A DNA stretch of 54,787 nt from assembly GCA_020445565.1 (NCBI GenBank), contig JAGRGI010000107.1, positions 1 through 54,787 on the forward strand, written 5' to 3'. The number at the start of each line of letters is the position of its first letter. Within the stretch, counting starts at the first letter, position 1. Of this stretch, positions 18,428 through 25,452 are shown one piece after another. The stretch is from Chromatiales bacterium (GTDB lineage: Bacteria; Pseudomonadota; Gammaproteobacteria; JAGRCI01). Position numbers and translations under genes: made by a program. The notes under the pieces are model-generated. The model searched no databases and was not told where the DNA came from. It saw only the letters and a list, made by a program, of their open reading frames with translations.

Positions 18428-18502
18428 GCGACCATTACGGGCAGTTTGGTCGCCTGATTGCTTGCCGTTAGGTGGGTAGCTGCATCTTCGCTGCTACCCA
18501 CC
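18428..18502. repeat. two consecutive stem-loops between convergent genes
   Basis: First hairpin: gcgacca (18428-18434) pairs with tggtcgc (18447-18453), 7 perfect pairs. Second hairpin: ggtgggtagc (18471-18480) pairs with gctacccacc (18493-18502), 10 perfect pairs with a 12-base loop. Neither is followed by a T run on either strand. They fill the space between the plus-strand gene ending at 18257 and the minus-strand VOC gene ending at 18529; a bidirectional transcription stop or the scar of a mobile element are both possible. Confidence 0.5.
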
Positions 18503-18528
18503 CTAAAACATGTCTTCAATGCCGTGTT

Positions 18529-18909
18529 TCAATTTTTGGCGTGCAGACCCACACGATTACCTTCGGTGTCCAGTAGGGTGGCGATATAACCGAACTCCGC
18601 GTTCTCACCAATCGGGGCTCTTTCCTCCAGGATCTTTCCTCCTGCTGTCTCAACCCGGTCAAGCACGGCTTGCACGCCCTCGACACAGTTCAGCCAAACG
18701 GAGATGCCGGCTTCGGTGCTTGGCTTGATACCCATGAAGGGGTTCAGCGACCCCCCAACTTCGCCTTCCTCGCTAAAAGGGAAGATCGCACAAGTGCCCA
18801 TCGGGGTAACCAAGTCTCCCATTTTGTCGTAGTCGAATATGGCGCAGTAAAACGCTCGCGCACGTTCCAAGTCTTCCACAGGGATGGCAAACCAGCTGAT
18901 TGCATTCAT
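18529..18909 (-). CDS. VOC family (glyoxalase-fold) protein
   Basis: 126 residues from ATG at 18909 (GGAG nine bases upstream; an in-frame GTG at 18924 coincides with that site and is unlikely). The fold signature is clear: paired beta-alpha-beta halves beginning ISWFAIPVEDLERARAFYCAIF and ending with IATLLDTEGNRVGLHAK. Proteins of this family bind a metal and act as lyases, dioxygenases or antibiotic-binding proteins; the substrate here is unknown. It is the second gene after a YafY-type regulator (76 bases upstream on the same strand), a pairing commonly seen in accessory DNA, so it is probably controlled by that regulator. Confidence 0.88.
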   Translation of the reverse strand: MNAISWFAIPVEDLERARAFYCAIFDYDKMGDLVTPMGTCAIFPFSEEGEVGGSLNPFMGIKPSTEAGISVWLNCVEGVQAVLDRVETAGGKILEERAPIGENAEFGYIATLLDTEGNRVGLHAKN

Positions 18910-18985
18910 CGAATACCGCTCCACTTGTCAAGTTTGAAGGAAAGCACAGCTTGGCACCCCCCTACTGACAACGGTTTGTCAGTAC

Positions 18986-19669
18986 TCAGCTGCAACGCAC
19001 CGCCGCGATGTAAGCCTCCTTGGTGAAGCGTTGATCGAACGGAAACGGGTTGTTCGGTTGGAGAGCAAGTCCAGTGATGCGATCGAGCCGAAAGGCGCGA
19101 TAGTCGTCTCGCAGACAGCACCACGCCCCCAGGGTCCATTTCCCACCCCAGTAAAACAGTCCCAGGGGGTAGATTTTCCGCTCGCTTGGGTTTGCATCCG
19201 CATCCACGTAATGCAGTTCTGCCGGATAGCGGTGTTTGATGGCCTGGTAGAGGTTTTCCCAGCGACTAAGGGCGGCTGTATCCAACTCGTATCCGGGCAC
19301 GCCGATGGGAAGGTTAGTCGCTACTTGCCGGGCTGTATGCGGTTGTGTGGATTCGATTTTATGCAACAGGCTGCGTGCCGCTGAGCCAAGTGTTTTGCCG
19401 GTCCAGTTCTTGACGATCGCCATCCCGAGCATCAAGGCCTCAAGCTCCTCGTCCGAGAGGCTCAATGGCGGGAGATCGTAATTTTCGGTTAACCGGTAGC
19501 CTTCCCCTCTGGTGCCATAGACAGGGATGCCGCTGGCGGACAGGTCGTCGATGTATCGATAGATACTACGTACGGACATGGCCATCTCATCGGCAAGTTG
19601 CTGTGCGGTGATGGGGCCGCGCGCGCGGATCAGATTGGTTATCTGAAAGAGTTTATCGGCCTTTCTCAC
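18986..19669 (-). CDS. YafY-type HTH/WYL transcriptional regulator
   Basis: 227 residues from GTG at 19669. N-terminal HTH_11 winged helix (KADKLFQITNLIRARG...TAQQLADEM, then SVRSIYRYIDDLSASGIPV, typical wing YGTRGEGYRL) and a C-terminal WYL ligand-sensing domain (YPLGLFYWGGKWTLGAWC, DYRAFRLDRI). From the family: a DNA-binding repressor or activator responding to a nucleotide or small ligand. No ATG is near the N-terminus, and GTG at 19669 places the helix-turn-helix at the normal depth. It precedes the VOC gene on the same strand; upstream lies the debris region 19670-20960. Confidence 0.9.
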   Translation of the reverse strand: MRKADKLFQITNLIRARGPITAQQLADEMAMSVRSIYRYIDDLSASGIPVYGTRGEGYRLTENYDLPPLSLSDEELEALMLGMAIVKNWTGKTLGSAARSLLHKIESTQPHTARQVATNLPIGVPGYELDTAALSRWENLYQAIKHRYPAELHYVDADANPSERKIYPLGLFYWGGKWTLGAWCCLRDDYRAFRLDRITGLALQPNNPFPFDQRFTKEAYIAAVRCS

Positions 19670-20082
19670 GTGACGTTCCGCGATTCTGGAGTGGGGGACG
19701 ATTTTGGCACAGATGGCGGTGGGGCATTGGCATCACAATTTGAAAACAGGGCATCTCCTTCCACCAAATCAAATCCTAGAGTGGGACACCCTCAGTAAAT
19801 TCCCAGAATCAACCGATAGCGCACGCGCTGCGCATAGCCTCGATAACCGGGCAAATCTTCCTGTAGCGCCTGGTCTTCCTTGGCGCCATCGGCGGAGCAA
19901 GCACTGTGTCCCTGGCTTTCGCGCTTTGAATGCTCTCCGTATTCTTCCGTTCGGCCAGCAAGCCCGGATGCCGCTGTTCCGCCCAACTGTACCCCCCAAT
20001 AAGCCATAGTCGCTTCGTGACAGGGATCAGTGGGGCTGGCGCAAGTTAAGGCTATCCCTTTGTTGTCAATGGATCCAGCGAG
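19670..20082. other. gene-free stretch with a possible gene remnant
   Basis: About 410 bases upstream of the YafY-type regulator. It should contain the regulator's promoter, not identifiable by eye. Its right half carries the possible 3' end of a methyltransferase gene on the minus strand (reported separately at 19792-19890). No intact gene is visible. Confidence 0.5.
19792..19890 (-). pseudogene. possible 3' remnant of an isoprenylcysteine carboxyl methyltransferase-like gene
   Basis: The minus-strand frame ending at 19792 finishes with EDLPGYRGYAQRVRYRLILGIY. This resembles, from memory, the C-terminus of integral-membrane ICMT-like methyltransferases (E..L...LPGY..Y..RVRYRL.PG.W). Upstream in the same frame the sequence loses any membrane-protein character, so at most about 30 codons survive. 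This is a weak, pattern-only call. Confidence 0.3.
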
Positions 20083-20646
20083 GGCCGGTTCTGGGAAGGG
20101 AGGTTCAAGAGCCAGGCATTGCTGGACGAATAGGCCCTGCAGAGCACACTGGCCTATGTCGATCTCAATCCCATCCGGGCGGGTATCGCAGAAACACCGG
20201 AGACATCGGATCATACCTCGATCCAGGAGCGGATACGGGACGTGTCGATCAATACGGTTGACGTACCTCCGATGACGCTTTCCAGCGGGGAAAAGGTGAC
20301 TGACGGGAACAGACTGCCACCCCCAGCGCGGCTGATGCCCTTTGACGCCACCGGAGGCACGCCTTGGGCTATGCCGTTTGATTTTCAGGACTATCTAACA
20401 CTGGTCGATTAGACCGGCCAAGCGGCCAAGCGTGGTTTCATACCCGAAGGGACCCCCAAGATACTGGCCCGTCTGCAAATCAATCCCGAGCAATTCATTG
20501 CCTATGCGGGCCGCATGTTGAAGGTCTTCGGAACCGCCATCGGCGCGGAAAGTAATCTGGTGGCCTTGTGTGCCCAACGCCAGTCACGGTTTCTCTGGGG
20601 ACTGCAGGCAGCGCGACGAATGTTTCCGAGGGATTTGGCCGCTTGA
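20083..20646 (+). pseudogene. C-terminal remnant of an IS200-like (Y1_Tnp/RAYT-type) transposase
   Basis: One frame of 188 codons, interrupted by TAG at 20131 and TAG at 20410, reads through characteristic transposase segments: GRFWEGRFKSQALLDE, then LAYVDLNPIRAG, ETPETSDHTSIQERI, PFDFQDYLTLVD, and a C-terminal region of about 75 codons ending in TGA at 20646. I recognise this as the C-terminal half of the widespread gammaproteobacterial Y1 (HUH single-strand) transposase of about 320-330 residues; the N-terminal catalytic half with the HUH motif is missing. So it is truncated at the 5' side and carries two stops, and is not functional. It marks the 18-23 kb island as a former mobile-element site. 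Confidence 0.78.
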
Positions 20647-20960
20647 GCCTGGATTGCCTGCCGACTCTCCTGGATACTACGCCCACTTGATCGACGTACT
20701 TCAGCGGTAAGCCTACGCTGGCCCGCGATGGCAAGCAACGCGTACCGCGACGCTTGAAGATGTTGTTCACAGGACATGCTTTGAAATCCGATCTGAGCGG
20801 ATCAGGGAACACTCGGTCCGGATTGAATGCTTTCTATGCTCATTCCAGCAAGGCATCGACATTGACGTATTTGCGCATGCAGCCTGAGGGAATGGGCGAT
20901 CTGTAGTTGCAGTTTTAACAATCAGCAATTTTTTGAGATGAACGTGACAGGTAAACACTC
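20647..20960. other. gene-free stretch after the transposase remnant
   Basis: About 314 bases with no frame I can recognise. It separates the transposase remnant from the exported-protein gene at 20961; the AT-rich segment around 20900-20940 may hold that gene's promoter, but no boxes are clear. Confidence 0.5.
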
Positions 20961-22544
20961 ATGAAAACGTCGGTGCACCGAAGAGCGTGCTCGTCCTGCG
21001 TATTGAGCCTATTGCTTCTGGTTGCGCAAAACGCTCATGCACGGGAAACCGAAAACGGTACGGTAATTTACGAACAGGATGGTCTGGAAGTAACCGTTTA
21101 TGGCTGGGATGTTCAACCTGGTCGCATCCTTGCGCGAGGAGAAGTTGCCAAGACGCCAATTTCATATTTTTGCTCAGGAAAGCAAAAATCCAATCCAAGC
21201 TCATACAATGTGAGTGCGCGCTATAGTGCCGAGCATAATGACCGCAGGAAACTCATTGGTCCAAGCTATGAAGGTTTTATCCGGGACAAGGTTTATCCAG
21301 GCCTGATCAAACTATGCGGGAACATCCAGATTACAGAAATCACCATGCCCATGTACAAGATGGGTGAGCCAAAATCGTGGGATATCATGACATTCAACAT
21401 CTCCGACCGCGGGAAGTCGGTAACGCGCTCGGGCTATCACCCGAGCGTCTTTGCACAGGCCAGCATGAGCAAGGAAGAGCTTGCCGCCATGATGCCCTCT
21501 GCTGCGCCTACCTCACTGCCAACCCGAAAAGGCGGAAAGCAAATCTATAAAGACAGCAATCTCATCATCTATGCCCGCGAGGAGGTTTGGTGTCATCCCA
21601 AGAACTTCCGTTCAAAAGTCAGACCGTCGAGCAATGCGGGACTTGATATCGTCGTTCCTGTCACCTACGACGAACTCCATAACTGGCTGAGAAAACACTA
21701 TGGCAGATTTGATCTAAAAGTGATCAAACCACTTGCCGATGAGGCGTGTTTTCCAGGGAGTGATATCAGTGCCAAGTTCTATCAGGATGGTGAAGCCGCC
21801 TATCTGGAAGAAGTAAGGTACGGCTTGAAAAAATCACGCTCCTCGTTAGCACAGGAGCAATTTGCCGTTTTGAGCCGTCAAGCAGGCCCAAGCCGTGAAG
21901 CCAGACTGGCGGTGATCAACAAAACAAAGGACATTCAGGATGCTTGGGGAGTGCCGTGTAAAGGGTTCTTCTGCGCGCTGCCGGGCGGGGCCTATTTTCA
22001 AGCGATACTTGCGGGTGACAAGGTCGCTGTCAAAAAAATGGATCGCATGGTTGATCAACGCGTTGGCAATTGGTCAACGTTAGGACGCGGGAATTCAACT
22101 CCCAAGAACCTGCGGCAAGATTATTCCCTCCTTCCCGCCATTGCCGATACCTACTTTTACAACTATCAGCAGCGTTTTATGCTTGGCTGCATGAATGACG
22201 GTCTGGTGAAGAAGCGCTATAGCTATGTAAACCCGACCTTTGAAATGCCGGATTACGGCGATTATGCCATGCCCGATATGGGTGGTGAAGTCGACACAGC
22301 CACCTATGTGCTACGCCCTGAGTTTGTGTCGCTCTGCGATAAAATCTGTGACGCCTATGGCGGCGAATTTGATCGAAAGATTGTCAAATTCATCGATATG
22401 GATGCAGCACAGCAGACCCTTAACGGCGTTTATAAAATGTCCGATTTATATCAGTGTTCCAATGATGCCGTGAGGCTTTTTGAAAAGAACCTGATCGAGC
22501 TTACAGATGAATACATGCGAAACAAGACCGGCTGGCTCCCCTAG
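20961..22544 (+). CDS. exported protein of unknown function
   Basis: 527 residues from ATG at 20961. Signal peptide (CVLSLLLLVAQNAHA) followed by a soluble, cysteine-containing protein with no transmembrane helix and no motif I recognise; notable cysteine-rich points are VPCKGFFCALPGG and SLCDKICDAYGG. The C-terminal third is rich in Tyr, Asp and Met. By eye the GC content, especially at third codon positions, is lower than in neighbours (many AAA, GAT and TTT codons), and it lies between transposase remnants, both of which suggest acquisition by transfer. The family is unknown to me; no function is proposed. The weak AGG-type site upstream of the ATG is the only support for the exact start. 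Confidence 0.82.
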   Translation: MKTSVHRRACSSCVLSLLLLVAQNAHARETENGTVIYEQDGLEVTVYGWDVQPGRILARGEVAKTPISYFCSGKQKSNPSSYNVSARYSAEHNDRRKLIGPSYEGFIRDKVYPGLIKLCGNIQITEITMPMYKMGEPKSWDIMTFNISDRGKSVTRSGYHPSVFAQASMSKEELAAMMPSAAPTSLPTRKGGKQIYKDSNLIIYAREEVWCHPKNFRSKVRPSSNAGLDIVVPVTYDELHNWLRKHYGRFDLKVIKPLADEACFPGSDISAKFYQDGEAAYLEEVRYGLKKSRSSLAQEQFAVLSRQAGPSREARLAVINKTKDIQDAWGVPCKGFFCALPGGAYFQAILAGDKVAVKKMDRMVDQRVGNWSTLGRGNSTPKNLRQDYSLLPAIADTYFYNYQQRFMLGCMNDGLVKKRYSYVNPTFEMPDYGDYAMPDMGGEVDTATYVLRPEFVSLCDKICDAYGGEFDRKIVKFIDMDAAQQTLNGVYKMSDLYQCSNDAVRLFEKNLIELTDEYMRNKTGWLP

Positions 22545-22944
22545 GCCGCCGAAATAAAAAGGCAACTATCGAACGAGCACCGCCCTCTAGCCCGACTGAT
22601 TCCCGTCGAGGCGATCAGGCGGGCGCCTTGAGCGATACCGCCCGCATCTTTGGACTGTCATGGACTGGTCGATAAGACCGGCCGCACACCAAAGGTGCTT
22701 CATGTGCCAAAGCCGGGCACGCATTTGCACCTCAACGGGGACCCTGCAGGACGGTAACGGTAAGTTTCCGATGCAAGCTTGATCCGCCCGACGTACCGAC
22801 CTGTCCAGGTTTGATCAGAATCAAACCCGATTCACGATTTCGCCAAAGTTCGGGACTACGCTAGCCGCTAGTGTGCCGTGTGGCACAGCCCTTGCCCTTA
22901 GTTTCTCAACGCGATTCACCGCCGTTCTCTCACGCATTCGAGAC
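22545..22944. other. gene-free stretch upstream of the MBX-type operon
   Basis: About 400 bases. Bases 22664-22683 repeat, with one mismatch in 20, bases 20400-20419 of the transposase remnant, and in frame encode LVDKTGR before drifting into unrelated sequence, so this is a second small scrap of the same transposase type. A small inverted repeat (tgtgcc/ggcaca) lies near 22870. The promoter of the large operon that starts at 22945 must lie in the right-hand part but cannot be pinned down by eye. Confidence 0.5.
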
Positions 22945-23481
22945 ATGCACATCGAAACCAGCCCAATTAACGACTCATCCCTACCCGCTTGGCGGCGCTT
23001 GGCCTTGGCCACAGTGCTGGGCTGGGCGATCTGGACCTTGATGACCGGCTCTCTCGGCTGGCAGGAGCTGCTCGCCGGGCTCTTGGTGGCGGCACTGGTA
23101 TCCTTTCTGGCTGCGCCGCAACTGGCATTGCTGGACGGCCTGATAGTGCGTTGGTCGCTTCCCTGGCACGCCTTGCGTTACTTGGCGGTGTTCCTGGCGG
23201 CCCTGCTGCGCTCCAATCTGGACATGGCGCGCCGGGTCTTGTCGCCCGCGCTGCCGATCCGCCCTGAAATCGTACGCGTACCAACCCGCATGCGTTCGGA
23301 CTTCGGCCGTCTACTGCTGGCCAATAGCATCACCCTCACCCCCGGCACGCTGACCGTGGATCTGGAAGACGACATGTTGGAGGTGCATTGGATCGACGTC
23401 GGTGAGGAATCGGACAGAGAACAACGCACTCAGGCGATCGCGCGCTATTTCGAAGACTATCTGTTGGAGTTCGTCGAATGA
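22945..23481 (+). CDS. mrpE: MrpE/MbxA-like antiporter subunit
   Basis: 178 residues from ATG at 22945. Two N-terminal membrane helices (LATVLGWAIWTLMTG; LLAGLLVAALVSFLAA), a third near WHALRYLAVFLAALLRSNLDMARRVL, then the cytoplasmic half with NSITLTPGTLTVDLEDD, the standard MrpE signature. In Mrp antiporters and in MBH/MBX complexes this subunit belongs to the sodium-translocating module. First gene of the operon; the end overlaps the next start by four bases (ATGA). The weak ribosome binding site leaves a small doubt about the exact start. Confidence 0.93.
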   Translation: MHIETSPINDSSLPAWRRLALATVLGWAIWTLMTGSLGWQELLAGLLVAALVSFLAAPQLALLDGLIVRWSLPWHALRYLAVFLAALLRSNLDMARRVLSPALPIRPEIVRVPTRMRSDFGRLLLANSITLTPGTLTVDLEDDMLEVHWIDVGEESDREQRTQAIARYFEDYLLEFVE

Positions 23482-23750
23482 GAGTCTTACAGATAGCCGC
23501 CCTGGTTTTACTCGGTGCCTCCCTGGTTCTGCTGCTGCTACGCCTCTGGGCAGGCCCCAGTCGCGCGGATCGGCTGGTGGCAGCTGACGCCTTTTCCGTA
23601 CTGGCCATCCCCGGCCTGGCATGGCTGGCGCTGTATCTGGAGCAAGGGATCTATCTGGACGTGGCCCTGGTCTATGGGGCACTGGCCTTCGTTGGCGTGG
23701 TGACTGTGGCGCGTGTGCTGGAAGGAGGCCATCGTGACCTGGATCGCTGA
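23478..23750 (+). CDS. mrpF: MrpF/MbxB-like antiporter subunit
   Basis: 90 residues, three predicted membrane helices (IAALVLLGASLVLLLLRLW; LAIPGLAWLALYL; VALVYGALAFVGVVTVARVL) with the conserved AGPSRADRLVAADAF loop of MrpF. Small membrane subunit of the sodium module. It overlaps both neighbours: four bases with mrpE, and 17 bases with the mrpG start, whose GGAAGGAGG ribosome binding site lies inside this gene. Confidence 0.92.
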   Translation: MRVLQIAALVLLGASLVLLLLRLWAGPSRADRLVAADAFSVLAIPGLAWLALYLEQGIYLDVALVYGALAFVGVVTVARVLEGGHRDLDR

Positions 23751-24039
23751 TGTGCTGTTATTGATCGGAGCCGCCTTTCTGTTTCTCGGCGCGCTTGGGC
23801 TGTGGCGTATGCCGGACGTGTACACCCGATTGCAGGCAGGCACCAAGGCGGTGACCCTGGGGTCGGTGGCCATGTTGATCGGCGTGGGTATCGAGCGGCC
23901 CGATTGGTGGCCCAAGTTGTTGTTGATCACCTTATTTATACTGCTGACCTCGCCGCTGGGATCTTCCACCGTTGCCCGCGCAGCGCGCGTCATCGGCCAG
24001 CGCCCCTGGCGCGCTGGCGACGCCAAGGAGACCCCATGA
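23734..24039 (+). CDS. mrpG: MrpG/MbxC-like antiporter subunit
   Basis: 101 residues from GTG at 23734, chosen because an excellent GGAAGGAGG sits just upstream and because translation from there begins with a helix (WIADVLLLIGAAFLFLGALG). The MrpG signature LWRMPDVYTRLQAGTKA is present, with a second helix (LGSVAMLIGVGI) and a third (LLLITLFILLTSPLGSS). It overlaps the next ATG by four bases. Part of the E-F-G trio typical of Mrp antiporters and MBH/MBX-type complexes. Confidence 0.92.
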   Translation: MTWIADVLLLIGAAFLFLGALGLWRMPDVYTRLQAGTKAVTLGSVAMLIGVGIERPDWWPKLLLITLFILLTSPLGSSTVARAARVIGQRPWRAGDAKETP

Positions 24040-24293
24040 TCATGGCCTGGGTGGCTCTCGCCTGTGTGGTGACCATGTTAGTCGCCGGAGTACTGGTGCT
24101 GACCCAGCGCAAGCTGATCGGCGCCATCGCCGCCGCTTCCGTGGTCTCGGTAGCGTTGTCGGTACTGTTGGTGGTGCTTCGCGCGCCGGACGTAGCCTTG
24201 GCCGAGGCAGCGGTCGGCGCCGGACTTTCCAGCGTGTTGCTGGCCCTGGCGGTACGCCGGGTCGGCGCAGTGGACAGCAAGGAGGACACCTGA
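24036..24293 (+). CDS. DUF4040 / MbhD-like membrane subunit
   Basis: 85 residues, three membrane helices, with the DUF4040 pattern LTQRKLIGAIAAASVVS and APDVALAEAAVGAGLSSVLLALA. In group-4 hydrogenases this small protein is MbhD, equivalent to a C-terminal part of MrpA. It joins MrpE-F-G to the following MbhE-MrpB fusion; its stop overlaps the next start (TGATG). Confidence 0.88.
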   Translation: MIMAWVALACVVTMLVAGVLVLTQRKLIGAIAAASVVSVALSVLLVVLRAPDVALAEAAVGAGLSSVLLALAVRRVGAVDSKEDT

Positions 24294-25012
24294 TGTTGAC
24301 TTCGCGTCCTCGCTGGCCGGCTCTGCTGTTCATTCTCGGTCTTGCCTTGCTCCTCACAGCATTGCTGCGTGATCTGCATTTCGGCAATGCGCCCATGCAG
24401 GTGGGGCAAGCGATCAACGGCGTCGCCGCGCACGAAACCGGTGCCGCCAACGTGGTGGCCTCGGTGCTGTTGGCCTATCGTGGCCTGGACACCCTGGGCG
24501 AGTTGGCCATCCTGTTTGCTGCCGCCACCGGCGCCGGACTGGTGTTGGGAATAGCCTTCCGCAACGGCAACGGCGAAGCGCAAGCAAAGACCAACACCGA
24601 ACCACCAGCCGGGTTCATTTTGCGCAAGGGCGCCGACCTGATGTTCCCCTTCCTGCTCATTCTGGGCGCCTATGTGATTCTGCACGGCCATCTGACCCCC
24701 GGCGGTGGATTCCAGGGCGGCGCGATATTGGCTGCGGCTTTTTTCGTCCCGCAACTGGCCCGCCCGAGTTCGCCTTTCAACGAGCGCACCGCCCACTGGG
24801 TGGAGGCCCTGGCCGGCGCCTCGTTCGTTCTGATCGGTATTGCGGGACTGGCCGGCGCCGGCTGGTTCCTGGCCCCCCTGCTGGGCACGGGGAGCGTCGG
24901 TGAACTGCTTTCGGCCGGCAGCATTCCCCTGCTGCAACTCGCCATCGGCCTCAAGGTCGGTTCGGAACTGGCCGGATTGATGATCGCACTGCATGGCCCC
25001 AAGGAGACCTGA
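24293..25012 (+). CDS. MbhE-MrpB fusion subunit
   Basis: 239 residues from ATG at 24293. The N-terminal half (about 1-95) has the MbhE pattern (two helices; NVVASVLLAYRGLDTLGELAILFAAA); the C-terminal half is MrpB (GADLMFPFLLILGAYVILHGHLTPGGGFQGG, then LQLAIGLKVGSELAGLM), five or six helices in all. In Pyrococcus-type MBH these are two proteins, MbhE and MbhF; here one reading frame holds both, with a linker around residues 95-105. It overlaps both neighbours by one base (TGATG), so expression is tightly coupled. Confidence 0.88.
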   Translation: MLTSRPRWPALLFILGLALLLTALLRDLHFGNAPMQVGQAINGVAAHETGAANVVASVLLAYRGLDTLGELAILFAAATGAGLVLGIAFRNGNGEAQAKTNTEPPAGFILRKGADLMFPFLLILGAYVILHGHLTPGGGFQGGAILAAAFFVPQLARPSSPFNERTAHWVEALAGASFVLIGIAGLAGAGWFLAPLLGTGSVGELLSAGSIPLLQLAIGLKVGSELAGLMIALHGPKET

Positions 25013-25452
25013 TGGAAACCCTCTCGACGGCAACGGAGCTGGAATGGCTCGGATGGACCTTCTACGCCGGTAGCGCGGGCCTGGTCTTGCTCGGCTGTTA
25101 TGCGCTGTTCGCAGCACGTCATGCGCTGCGGCTGCTGCTGGGGCTGTTCCTGCTGGAATCCGGCGTGAACCTGTTTCTGGTGGCGGTGGGCTTCCGCCCC
25201 GACGCCGCCGCGCCCATCCTCGTCGGCGAGCAGGCCGGTTCCATGGTCGACCCGCTGCCACAGGCACTGATCCTCACGGCCATCGTGATCGGCGTGGGTG
25301 TGCTCGCCCTGGGTCTGGCCTTGGCCGTGCGGGTCGCCAAGGAAGAAGGCACTCTCGACTTGGCGGAGCTGGGCCGCCGTCTGGCGGCGACCCACACACC
25401 TGCAACGGCAGAGGAAACCCTGCCCCAGAGCGGACGGACGGAAACCCCATGA
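25012..25452 (+). CDS. MrpC/NuoK-like subunit
   Basis: 146 residues. Three membrane helices with the NuoK/MrpC pattern (GCYALFAARHALRLLLGLFLLESGVNLFLVAVG; VDPLPQALILTAIVIGVGVLALGLALAVRV), including a glutamate in the second helix. The hydrophilic tail of about 45 residues is longer than usual. Part of the antiporter-like membrane arm. ATG overlaps the previous stop; the end overlaps the next gene by four bases. Confidence 0.92.
   Translation: METLSTATELEWLGWTFYAGSAGLVLLGCYALFAARHALRLLLGLFLLESGVNLFLVAVGFRPDAAAPILVGEQAGSMVDPLPQALILTAIVIGVGVLALGLALAVRVAKEEGTLDLAELGRRLAATHTPATAEETLPQSGRTETP

Noticed and set aside
18428..18502. Integron attC site downstream of the VOC gene
   Set aside because: One GTTAGGT-like core is present at 18468, but no partner RYYYAAC site at a suitable distance, and no integrase.
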